Positions 29,528-41,800 of a stretch of 64,000 nt of DNA are shown here, piece after piece. The stretch lies in NCBI RefSeq assembly GCF_050948215.1, contig NC_135158.1, positions 1,777,822 to 1,841,821 on the forward strand, written 5' to 3'. Position 1 is the first letter of the stretch. The number at the start of each line of letters is the position of its first letter. The translations under genes and the position numbers were made by a program. The notes under the pieces were generated by a model. The model had not been told where the DNA came from. It searched no databases and worked only from the letters and a program-made list of their open reading frames with translations. Source of the DNA: Halictus rubicundus (Eukaryota > Arthropoda > Insecta > Hymenoptera > Halictidae).

Positions 29528-30490
29528 ATCTGCTGGACTGTTTTTGTTATATTCATGACGAAATTATTTTAAAATCAAAACATGGAATATAATTCCAGCA
29601 TTAATCTTTCATCAAGATATTTCAACAATGGAAAAACGTTACAAAGGAAAAGACTTATGTGCGATGCTTGCTGATTACTGCTGGACACTTATTATTGAAA
29701 ATCGGTATACCAGGAACAAGCGTCAAGCAAGGCGGAAACATTTTTTATTTGTTTACATCAGAAATAGGTAAGTTTTTGTATTCAATTGTCTGTATTAAGC
29801 ATTTCCACAATGAAATGTGAATATAACTCGTATTTTTATAATCTTTTGTAATGATTGGCACCCAAAAAGACAAAAAACAAATGTATGTAATTCAGCATAG
29901 TAATCAAAGACATACTTGAGTAGTACCAACGTCGACTACGCATAGCGGCGGCCCTGACGAGTCGAGAAAAGGCTGCAATGGCCGTCTGGCGCGAACGCAT
30001 CGCGCACACGCTGTCAATTAATATTTTCTGAACCTTCTCGTATATTAAGGGAACCAAATACTTTTCGTGAATGGTTACTTTACCAGAAATGTCTGTAGAA
30101 TGCATTCCTGTATAGTAAATTCCTGCTAGATAAAGGATTTTTCATATAAATACAAAAATAGAGCGTACAAAGTACCCGCGTCGGCACATTTTCAAACTGT
30201 AACAACCATTTACAACTATTGGGAAGTACATAAAAATGTAATTGACTATATGAATATGTAGCGGAGAGTCCCCTCTATCTCTTGACTCAAATTTGAACTT
30301 TCTCGCGTGTTTAGTTTTTGCGTAACACGTCATTTTGTATCAAAATCGGGCATTTTTACAAAAACCAAAATTTTTCGAAAACGTTGCGTGATGGAGCAAT
30401 TCTGCTTTCAGATTTGGTTTTAGGATGACAAAGTGTATAAGAATCACCCAACAGGTATTGCAAAACGATTTTGGTGTTGGACAGTGTAAT
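29528..30490 (+). repeat. Copy of transposon interior (second copy 57408-58360)
   Basis: About 960 bp is nearly identical (about 95% by eye) and in the same orientation to 57408-58360. A plus-strand frame includes KRYKGKDLCAMLADYCWTLI followed by ENRYTRNKRQARRKHF and a GTAAGT donor. This could be the C-terminal end of a transposase. A minus-strand frame MHSTDISGKVTIHEKYLVPL is also kept open in both copies. The 57-kb copy lies inside a long-inverted-repeat element, so this is probably an internal fragment of the same family. Confidence 0.6.
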
Positions 30491-32732
30491 CTTATACTTT
30501 TTGTCAAAATTTCATTGTCTATTTAAATTAGTTTGTTATTCAAACTCATTAATACTTTTAAATAGTACTTGAAATATTTAAAATGATATTGAAATATGGG
30601 AATATTACAATTTGGAATATTTCGTCGTTAAAGAGCCTAGCCGGACGAGATAGTCAAAAATGCCCTTCAACATATTTGAATGACCGTCGCGACATTCGAT
30701 TTTTGGTCAACTTTTTCCAATTAATTGCATGCAAAAATATTGAAAAAATCTGACGAATTGCGGTTATTGATATTCATATTTGAGAATTTCTGTCGATTTT
30801 TCGGTTGAAAATCATATTTACAAAAAATGAAAGACACGTAAAAATTCCACAAATGCAGGTTTTTTTATAGAAATTGAAAGGGGACATCGATCCTATTTTT
30901 ACAGTTGCAACATATCATTAGAACTTTAATCGAAAAAGCAGCTATTATGAAATAAATTTTTACAACAGAGTCAATAAATTCACGTGTAAAGCTAAATTAA
31001 ACCAAAAATGAAATGATTAAAAATTTCAAAGGTCTAAAAAGAACTACGATTCATAAGTGTCTACAGTTTTATTCGATCCCCGCTTTGGTCATTGGGCGAT
31101 ACATATGTACAACTACATACATTGTAACGCGCGCGCCAGTCTTTGACTGCTCTGTCCTCGTTACAGCATTCGAACACGGCTCCGAAAATTATTCGAAGTC
31201 GAATAAACCGCCGAATAAAGACATAGATGAAAATGAACACTTTATTCAACGCTAAAGATGAATCGCTCAACCCAATGAAAAATTATCTTTATTCAGAACA
31301 AATAACAAGTAACAAATTACTTTTTCAACTTTTATTCGCTGTTTGAAATGTCTATTTCAATAAAAATTTGCTCATCTTTGCTCCTACAATTATATTATTT
31401 TATATATATTAATTCATCCACGTGATTCTCTCTCAAAACTCTATATTATTCGGAATAGTACGTTAAATAAACGCTACTCTGGTTTTCAACATATTTCTGT
31501 TCCCACTGATCGATCCTTGGAACAATTATCTACAAAAACAGTGTAAGGAAATAATGCTTGTTATTGAAACATTTTTAAATTACAAATTAAGGTATCTCAT
31601 ATGAAATTTGAAGTAGAAATTGATTTTTCTAAAATTATGCTTTAATAATTTCTTACGTAAAATATTTTTACGAATTTTTCGTCCTTGATATTAGTTTTAC
31701 TTTCAATATTTTAAATCTTAAAAAGCAACACTAAAAAAAATATCTTTTTAATTCGAATACATTCGTCGGAGAATGTAACATTTGATAATCGATATGGTTC
31801 CGTGATGATTCACCTTCTCACCGACGAGAATTACCTTAGTGGCCTTCTGCACTGACGAGATACCGTCGTTGGCCTTATGTTTCTTACTCCAGGCAAAATC
31901 TATCCTAGAGGGTGGTAGACAACACCGTATTTTTCGAGCGACACATTCTCCCGTAAGGCAGTCTTTCTAAATATCTCGTCGGTGACCGTATACGCGCAGA
32001 GGTGATCTTCCACCGAGTTTCTGGTTTCCCGGCGGTTGAAATTGGTACGAAAATGCCGGTAAGGGTAGAAAATGTTATGTCGGTATGGTAGAAAATGACA
32101 ATGAAATGATACAACAATTTTTTTGTGTCGCCAACAATCTTTTTTGGAAACATGTTTTACCCAAAAGTTTGAGCTCAATCCGATTTGACCGATATTTGGA
32201 ACATTAGCCAGAAACGTGTGTGAGTAATCGGAAGAATGCTAAGGGTCATCAATCAACCTTTGACGTTGCGCTTAATCCATTGAACTGCTACTACGGTGTG
32301 TTGTGCCGAAAATTTATCTGTTCTAGAAAGTTCCTTTTTCCATAACCAAACTAACAAAGATACAAGCGAATAATAAATATAACTTTCATTTCCAATTATC
32401 AGGTTAAGTATGATTCAAGAATGTGAACAAATAATGTCACACAATCAGTGAATCGAGTAAAGATGCCACAACTGTAAATTATAACGCCTTAAATATAGTA
32501 TTAAAAAATAAGTAGTTGTAAAGTATGAAATTTTTATTGAATCAATATAATGTCAAAATAATATTATCAACTTTGTTTTGGAGAGCTCAGCTTTTAAATG
32601 TGTATCATCAAGATATTATAAAAAATTAAGATAAATGAACCTACTACACTTACGAGTAGGTCTTTCGAAACTTTACATTATTTAATACAACTTTATTATT
32701 ATTGTTAACGTTATTGTTATTGCATAGTTTTA
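30491..32732. other. AT-rich DNA downstream of PAH
   Basis: No gene is recognised. At 30631-30700 GAGCCTAGCCGG.CGA resembles the end of the inverted-repeat element at 53111. At 31170-31340 the word ATTCGAA/TTATTCG recurs. At 31975-32000 ATATCTCGTCGGTGA recurs from 26095 in inverted form. The 3' untranslated region of PAH must lie at the right edge. Confidence 0.35.
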
Positions 32733-32892
32733 TTATTTCAGTTTCTTCAAAGCGTCCATTAAAAATTGTACTTCGTGATTTACGTTGTAAATAAGTTCTT
32801 CGATCTGATGCTTGCTGTCGATTATATTGATAGTCTGAGTATATGGATCGTATCTGGCTCCAAATTTTCTCGGAATACTATCAGCGAATTTA
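32733..32892 (-). CDS. PAH: PAH exon 7 (last coding exon)
   Basis: It follows acceptor TTGCAG and reads KFADSIPRKFGARYDPYTQT, then a helical tail ending FLMDALKKLK and stop TAA at 32735-32733. It encodes the end of the catalytic domain and the tetramerisation helix. The split codon with exon 6 (AT|T) gives isoleucine, matching the family pattern before the IPRPF-type block. Confidence 0.88.
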
Positions 32893-35800
32893 CTGCAATT
32901 GCAAAAAGAATAACTAATTAGTACACATTAAGTATGCAAAATTTTCTTCTAATTAAATATACGTATAACATTTTTTCCTTTTGGGTATAGATTATACCCT
33001 CGCAGTTTGGCCGTTTAAGTTTGTAACACTTTGTATAATTATACAGTTTCGATCATTGTATCTCGTAGATTTGCTTCAGGAGAATATCTCCTAATATTAT
33101 GAACTGTAATTACTTCGTTGATTCGTCCTGAAACGTATACTCTAGGTCTAGATATAATAAGCATTGGTAGCATTGACTGAACGTGATCAGTTCGAATAAC
33201 AATTCGTCTCCCGTTATCAGCATTCTTACAATTAGTGAAATCCTCAAAATTATGGCAATGTATGTAATATCTAACGTATAAAAGAAAATTAATATGATTT
33301 TAATTTACCGTAAAAGCCAACAATGTTTCAGAGAAGCAGTTCGTGTATATAGACATAGAGATACATTTCCAAATTGTATTAGTCCTTCAGTTTGCCATTC
33401 GTATTTTTTTAGCGTCCGTTCTATATGTGACCAAAAGAAAGGCTTGTTTACATGTTCTGAAACAGGCCCGGGCAACTTCTCCGCTGTCGCTGCACGACTC
33501 CCATTACCAGTGTATCGGTTTCCCCACTATCAACTATTTCATGTTCTGCCTCGCGTGACCGCGTGACTGCGAATATATGCGTGTACATCTACACTCTACA
33601 GAAGTTTGGTAGGAGGACCCAGGAGTAGGAAAAGGAGTCCTCTGTGGCTTGCGAGCCGTAAGTTGCTCAAGCCCGTTTTGGAAGGGTATGTTTCACCGCG
33701 TCTCTCTGCAAGTCATTTTTGGAGTCATCAGTTTTACAGCTACCTAATACAAGAGTAAAGATGGAGAAAAATAAGGTGTATTTTCGATATTTGATAGTTA
33801 TTTATCCCCGAAAGGGAAAGAACGCTGCACAAACAGTAGGGAAGACTTCTGGCGTTCATGGAGAAGCTTCTGTACCTGAATGCAGTGTAGCCAGACAGGG
33901 GAGATTCAGGAGAATAGAGTTTCCGTCTCTCTATCATTACCGGATTAAGGCCGATTTAAGGTAACGTATTCGTAACGGCACCGTTCCGAATAACGGAATA
34001 GAGAATGTCAGACAATAGAATGTCGGAAATAGTAGTATAAATACTATCCGTCGAGGCACTGACAGTCGACTGACATTTACCATCGAGGCACCGACACACA
34101 ATAATAATTTTTGAGTTGAAATTAGTACAAACGTGTGATTTTATAGGTTTTTATGTGCAGAAATCGAATTAATAATCAGAGTTGACCTGAGTCGAAACAT
34201 ATAAAAGTTATAACATTAAATTTGTTTTTTAAAGCGTTAATTATGAATTTAACGATAGTTATTATTAAATATATCATTTTATAAATTATATTTTATACTC
34301 ATCTACTACATTAATATAAAGTCTGTATAGTTTTCTTGATTTTAATAATATTAAATTCACTATTATATGTATAGAGTTTGGCAAAAAATAACTTTTATTT
34401 CAGAGCCGGTCATTTTAGCGGTATGAATAGATATACAAAAATCTCGGTACATTTATGGTTAAATACGGGTAAAGAACTTTCGCGCTGCCACGATTGTGTC
34501 TGTGTCTGTACGGTGCCGGAACGTGTGCATACTATCCGCATCGACACGTACCGGACTCGGCAAGGCATAGCACCAACAGAGTATTCTTCGCGAGAATGTT
34601 GGATAGTCGGATCGGTACCGATACGTGCCTGTGCGGGTTAGTATAAAGACTTCTATCTAAATGTATCCGAGAATATTTGTCGGGTCGGTTACGTTACGTG
34701 TCTGTAACGGTAGTATAAATCGGCCTTATCTCACGCGTCCTCTCTGCGAAGCTTGCTCAAACGCCTATTATGACACGACGCTTCGTGGATGTGGATAGAC
34801 AGCATAAGCCGCGAATATGGTCGGCTACGGAGGGATACACGAGAGGAGAGACAAAGGCACGAGGCACCGCTGCGCAGCGAAGATGCGCGCTGCACGAAAG
34901 AGACGTTGGTGGAGGAAGCAGGTAACTCAGGGGTCCCTACCGTGCCCACCACTGATGTAGATGGTAAGAAGTAGTAGAACAAAATTTAGATCTTCCTATT
35001 CTATTTATAAGATTTAGATCTTCCCAGCCAATCTCTCCCGGATTATATTGTAAAACGCGTAAGTGATACGGATCACGTAACTTTGTGCGCGTATAAGGGC
35101 GCACAGCCCAAATTACTTCTGGGCCAAGATAATTGGTCCCTAATAGTTACTCGCGAGTTGCAGGAGATAAAGAAGCATGAGCTCGCGCTTTCAAAGTCTC
35201 TTCTAGGATGGGTCTTACACGGTACGATACAGCCGCAGGGGGCAGTTGACCGAAATTCGCCGGTGTATTTAGCTAACCGCGACGATACATTAGACAGCGA
35301 GAAGCGCGATGGCCGCCAAGAACTCGACGAATTAGTCAAGTTTTATTTTCAACTGGACGATTTTGGCGTCCGCGTTGATGCTAAACCGAGAAGTGTTCAT
35401 GATCACGCCTTGAAGACGTTAAAAGAACGCCTCGTGAGATCCGTGAAAACCGTATTACGTGTGATATTGCGCGAACAAGTTCCTACGGAAGAAGTGTTAT
35501 ATATGTACCTTGTTGACCGAGATAGAACACTCCGTGAATTCGCGCCCGTTATCACAGTACCATGTGTTTGCGAAAGCAATGGAGGATGGCGCAAAGCTTT
35601 GCCGACGCCTTCTGGAAGCGTTGGCTACTGGAGCATCTCCCATCGATAATAGCACGGTCAAAATAGTCCAAAAGGACAGACCCGCTAAAGCGGGGCGACC
35701 TCGTTGTCATTGTCGATTTGCTATCGCCGCGAAACGAATGGAAGAAAGGGCCGATTATCCAAGTATACCCTGGGTAAGATGGAGAAGTTGAGAGTGGCGA

Positions 35801-38800
35801 GGGTGCGCACTCCGTTGGGTGACTTTATAAGGCCGGAAACTTGTGCGATTATTGAAGATGGATGAAGTATAAACCCTGCGATTTATACGAGGGTGAGGAT
35901 GTTGCGGATAGAATGGCGTTTTTTTGTGTTCTTGTAGTTTTAAGTTTCGTATTGGTGTGCGCTAAAACAAGCGTAAGTGTCGCTGAGGAGGGGAAATCGC
36001 GACCATCGTCGTGAAAGAAGCAATTCGACTCGGCAGTGTTTTCTAAGTAAGCGAGCGAAACGGATAAAACTCTCTTCGCGACCTTTCCGAAATTACAAAC
36101 AAATGTTAATTTTGTCTACGAATAAAGCTAAGTTTATAACGTTTGTTTGGATTCAATTCTATCCTGTGTTGAGATTTAACTCAATCCAATACATAGAAGG
36201 AAAAAACACTTTAGAAAGTAATGTTACTCGATTACATATTCTCAATCACTATAACTTTCAATAACTTTTGCTAATTTGAAACATTATTCGTTATTTTAAT
36301 TGTCGATCATTTGCTCATTATCTAAACGGTAAAAGATACGATCCAATAATATTTACCGAAGAAATAAATAAGCTTTATTATTTTCGTGAAAAGGTAGGGT
36401 AAATGCCGGTAATATGGAATAGCACATAACAAGGAACATCGTAAACTCTCGATAAAGAAATAGTGAACTCTGAAGGTAATTATATATTAGTTTCCCAGAA
36501 GCAATAAATAATCACACCAACCGATGATCATATCAATCAAGCATCTGTTAGGCATACTGTTCACGTGTCTAACTCTTCTTTTTAAAGAAATGGAATATAT
36601 TTATTTATTCGTATCATCTATTTAGCACGTAATTTCTACTTTTAGTTCTTTTACCAAAAGTTCAAAATACAGGGTGAGTTACCTAACGTTTGTACCGCAA
36701 ATATCCTTGTTTTTAAAGATACATTGAATGTCTTGAGGACAAAGTCTAATAGTTTAATGGGGCTCACGCGATGCCATAAGAATTGCGCGAATAAAGTTTC
36801 ATAAGTGTCTCCACCTCGATATGCGTGACTTCTTTCCAAAACCTACACTCTACGGATACATATAGATCAGAGCCGGTAACTTTTTACCCGCTGTCGCTGT
36901 ACGATACCCACCATTAGTTTGCCAGTTCTCCCACTCTGCAGCACCACTCCTTACTTGCCTTTATCTTCAAAGTCGGGGAACTTTGTCCCACGGGCCATAC
37001 ACTATTTCTTTTATAGGATACCAATCGAATGGTGGAAGACGCTGGTAGACAGTAAGAACAAGCGAAAGAAACAGTGTGCGGCCCATGGGCCGTCAGTTTT
37101 CCGGCTCTGTCATAGATAGTGCGGTGAATATCGTTTTCGAGACTCAGAATATTTCTTCGTTAATACTCCACGGACTTACAATTAGTTGGAATATTCACAT
37201 ACTTAGTCCCTATAGTGTAGTGCATCATTTTAAAATCTGATGATAGAATAGTGCGTGCGACACCTCTCTCGTTGGCGATTCTGACCCGAAGTTCTCGGGA
37301 GCGCCTAATTGCCCAAGCATGTCTTATACGTTTCCTCTGTCTGTAACCTTGAATGACCTTGAGTAATTATGGTCACTGAATTTCTAATGAAAGAAACTAT
37401 CGTTGTGGGTGTACAAAAAACTTATTATAATAATGGGCGTACAAAAAAATTAAGTTGATCTTGATATGTATCTCTAAAAAATAAATGGCATAAAAACAAT
37501 AATTTTTATAGGATCGTGTGAGCTCCATTAAAACATTCAACTTTGTCTGCAAGATGTATCGTTTCTTCAAAAACAGCAAACATAGTCGAGGTACAGACTA
37601 GTGATGGGCACTATCGACTAAATTCAACTATTGACTACTTACTATTTAGTCGCGACATACTATCGATTTAAATAGTCGACAGTTTTCAGTCGACTGAGTG
37701 CTTTACTGGTTATGTTCTCGATGTTCGATGACGTTGATGAAAAGCTTTTCTATATTATTCATCTTTTAGGAGAATATTTGTAGTAATTAATTGTATTTAG
37801 TAGTAGAACAATTGAATATACATACATATGTTTTATGAATTAATTAATTTGATAGCGCTAACGAAATAAACAATAGGGTAGTAAAGAGATAGTAAATCTC
37901 ATGATCGGATCTGATCGATAATCACGCTTAAATTCAGTTGATAGCTCCGCCCGCTCTACCGCTGCATAAATCAGTCGATAGTTCAGTCAGAGAGGAAATC
38001 TTTGGTTCAGTAAAGCAGTGAACTGTAAATAGTAACAATAGTAATACCCCACCACTGCAAAATTTAGTCGATAGTTCAGTAAAATCAGTCGACTGAAAAT
38101 AGTAACAGCTACTATCGACGTAGTCGATAGTTTTTAGTCGATAGTGCCCATCACTGGTACAGACGGTAGATGATTCACCCTTTACAGAAAATTTTTTCAA
38201 ATTTGACTCTATAAATACTATGATATGTTAATTCCTTCGTTGCATTACATAGGTTTCACTAAAAAGAAGGCAAATTCCTTTACTTTTAGCAAACTTTTCA
38301 AATCAAGAATTTCATATTACCAGTTTTTACTTTATACGCAAAACTTGAAAATGCACGTACTGTCTAGCATAAAAAATACATTTCAGATACATTACATCAT
38401 TTTGTGTTTTGCATCTTCGAAGTCCTCGGCCACGAAGTAGACAGGTTGGTATTCTGTTATCGGATACTTTTGCAACGCTGTTTGCGCCGGGTCAAAAGGT
38501 CTCAGTTCAGGTTTACCACTCAAGCAATACTTCAGCTCGCCAAAAGAAGAAAGCAAGCCGGCACCATACGCTTTCAATTCGCCATTTTGTCGACAGAGGC
38601 CGTATTCCACAGTGAACCAGAAACACTAATATATCCACAATTGATTGTCGCTTTGTTAATCAAAATTGAAAAACTATGTGTTGAAAAATGTGTATTACCG
38701 TGGCAAGTTTTTCAATGTATTCGTCAGGAACCCCTAGAGATGCCAAACCGAGAACTTGACAAAATTGGGCGAATGAAGGATCAGCGAATAGTGGTACGTG

Positions 38801-41800
38801 ACCCAATACTTCATGACATACGTCGGGTTCGGGTGTATACAATGGTTTACTGTGATGTCTTATGTATTGTGTAGAATGAAATACTCTGAAAGCTAAACCA
38901 TTCAGAAAGTCTCGGGAAGATAGTAAACCGGCTACAGGGCGGAGAGTAAAACCAGTACAATCTGTAAAGAGTTTAAAAAATACATTAAACTTAAATCCAA
39001 TAATTACTTACCATTTAATAATATCTAATAACTTTGAAAAACTATTTCATTTAGAATTGCTTCAAGCTTAAATAAAGATAACACGACTATCCGTTCAAAA
39101 TTGGTCAAATAATAGAAATAATTGTGATCATCGCTGTCAATTAATAATCAAGAATTTAAATATATTTAGAGCAACCAAATATAGCAACATAAATAGGAGA
39201 AAATTTAACATGTATGTAATTTCTCACGATAATATAAAGTTAATATAGAGGGATACTGCACGATGCTATTTGTAAATCTCAATCGTAAATAACTTGGAAA
39301 TATACAAACTGCAATTTCCTATTCATAATATTCATTGTGTTAAGCTTTCTCCCACTTGCCGCTGAACATCCTGTGAACAATGAATATTAAACATTGTAAT
39401 TTTTTAATAAATGACTTAAAATATGTAGTACCTTTAAGAAAGTTTGATATATCTTGCAACTGAGGAATATTGTCTTCTCTGTAATTACAATTTTCGATAA
39501 GCAAAGGAAAATTGTGGTTGTGCTCTTTGCAGGCATATTTTGGATACAATTTTGTCAGATTTCTAAAAACTACACCCCACGTCTCAATTTCTTCTTTCGT
39601 GTACTCCACTCTCGGGATAGGCTGACCACTAAAACAGTAATTTAATTATTATAGTAATCACAAATAAGCTAGTAAACAAATTTACTCTTTTAAATATTTT
39701 AAGAAAAAAGTTTGGGATTAGATATTTTTGACCTTTGCGCTTTGAAAGCATTATTTCCGAGAAGATTGCATTTGAAAATTCGCATATATCACATATTTAG
39801 TATAATAGCTGTCATAGGAAGACATCGTCTTATTTCATGTTTCGCACTATGTTATTATTAATATTCTATTACGTGAAGAGAGGTGTTAATAAGAAGGGGG
39901 CTCGTAGTCCTTCGTTTGGAACGTGTTGTAAAAGGAAACCGACACCGTGCGACAAAGCGATGCGGGATCCTTTGATCGTTGGAACACATGCGGCCGATCG
40001 TTGCTCGGATGTTTCGGCCGGCCGAGCGTCGCGCGAGGCGTCTTCGGATGGGAGTCTTTCGACAGTCGTCATAGGGTCGTGCTCTGACTCCCGTGACAGA
40101 GTACTTGATACTCTTGCGAATTATTATTATTCTACACTCCTCTTACATACGTTATTTCGTTAAAATTACTATCTCCAAAATATTTCAAAATGATGAATGA
40201 ATTTTATGATATAAAATTTACTTTACTGGGCCATTCCGGCTTACACGAAACTGATTTAATATTTAATGATGGCATTGCCAAAACTGTCGTCATCGATGGT
40301 TATGCGAACACTGAGCTCCTAGTCGGTGTTTCTTGGTTTATAAGCAACGAGAAGCATTTTTCGGACACCTGTCGGTATTCGGTCCTAAAGGTAACTTTAT
40401 TTATTATAATATTTTTCAAATTCTTTTATATTTATTGGATATCAGACGCTTGAGCCTTTTTATGACTTCCACACCATAGATCTCCAGATATCGCAAATGG
40501 CCGCAGTTACTCGTGCATTTTGCAATTCCAGTAACGAGTACTGGAGTATATCCAATAAGAAATAAAAGGATCTACTAGGTTCCAAAGAAATTGTAGCGAC
40601 CGATTGAAGGACACACTTCGCGAGTCCGCGAGCGCGTGACGTAATCGGCCGCTAGACAAACAGTTCGTGACCCCTCGTGCGCAGACGCGGATCGGCGATT
40701 CACGAACGTTCTGGAACACGAGGTGGATATACCTCACAGCGATTCGGGGAATCGATCTCTGTTTTCCGCGAACTCGGCGCACGTACGTACTCAGGCCACG
40801 CACACACGCACGCACCGCACCGCGCTCGAACACGTGGCCAGCTCACAGAACTTTTCGCTATAGATTTGCCGCAGATTTATTCCGCGCCGCGTAGACATAA
40901 GTTAGCGTAATTATTTAGCCGTAAGTGTAAATAGTGTACATAGTTAGTAGGAATAAAGTAGTGTATACGAGTGCGGAGTTGGTGGACCTTTCTCTACAAA
41001 GTCTTACACAAATTTTCAAATTATTGAATATAGTACAAATTACATCAGTTATCTAAATAACATTTTTGCTATTCCACTACGTTCAGGTCATATTTTCAGT
41101 TTCTTAAATAATTCGGAACATATTCAGTTTAGCAAAAGAGAAATATGATTATTAGAATTTAAATATTTTCCAATTATTTGAATTTTCTTATCAAACAACT
41201 CATCAAACACGCGTATTAGATATTAATGAATCAGATTATACAATAATTTTCAATTTCTAAAATAATTTGTCTATTTTTGTCTAAGATTTTGATCTGATAA
41301 GTACGAAAGATATAGGTCATTGGATTCGTCTTGACGTCAGCTATACCAATATGTAATAAAAAATATATAGTGGCATTTAAAAAATTAAGATGACCATAAT
41401 TCTTCATAAAAACAATTTTTTGTAATTTTGCATATTGAGACTGTGGCGGCGACAAGCTGGCGCTACGTCTCCGCTATGTGTTTAGTTTTAAGACAAAGTA
41501 TGTTTGTTTGAATGGATATCGGGTTGGGTGCTGCGCGATAGCGTCGAGTGGATGTTTAGATTACTGGGTCGAGTGTCGCGTAGGGTGAGTGTGTTTAGTT
41601 TAGTGAAAGCAGACCGTGAGAATGAAGAAAGAGAGATTTTCGAGAATGCGTCCGCGAGCGAACGGTTAGTTTGTAAGTTAGTTCTGTAAGAGAATTCGTG
41701 GAGAGCGGACACGCGGGCCACGCGATTTGTAGCATCCCTCTCCGAAATAAAGACTAGTCCAGCTTCGAGCAGTATACACTTTAGTACCCGTCCATCATTC

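Noticed and set aside
36470..37590. A second PAH-like or other gene in intron 6
   Set aside because: Short frames only, without motifs. The repeated CCGCTGTCGCTG word at 33.48 and 36.89 kb marks repeats rather than exons.
37934..38200. Minus-strand 88-codon frame
   Set aside because: It lies within the hAT MITE and its target duplication and consists of its internal repeats.
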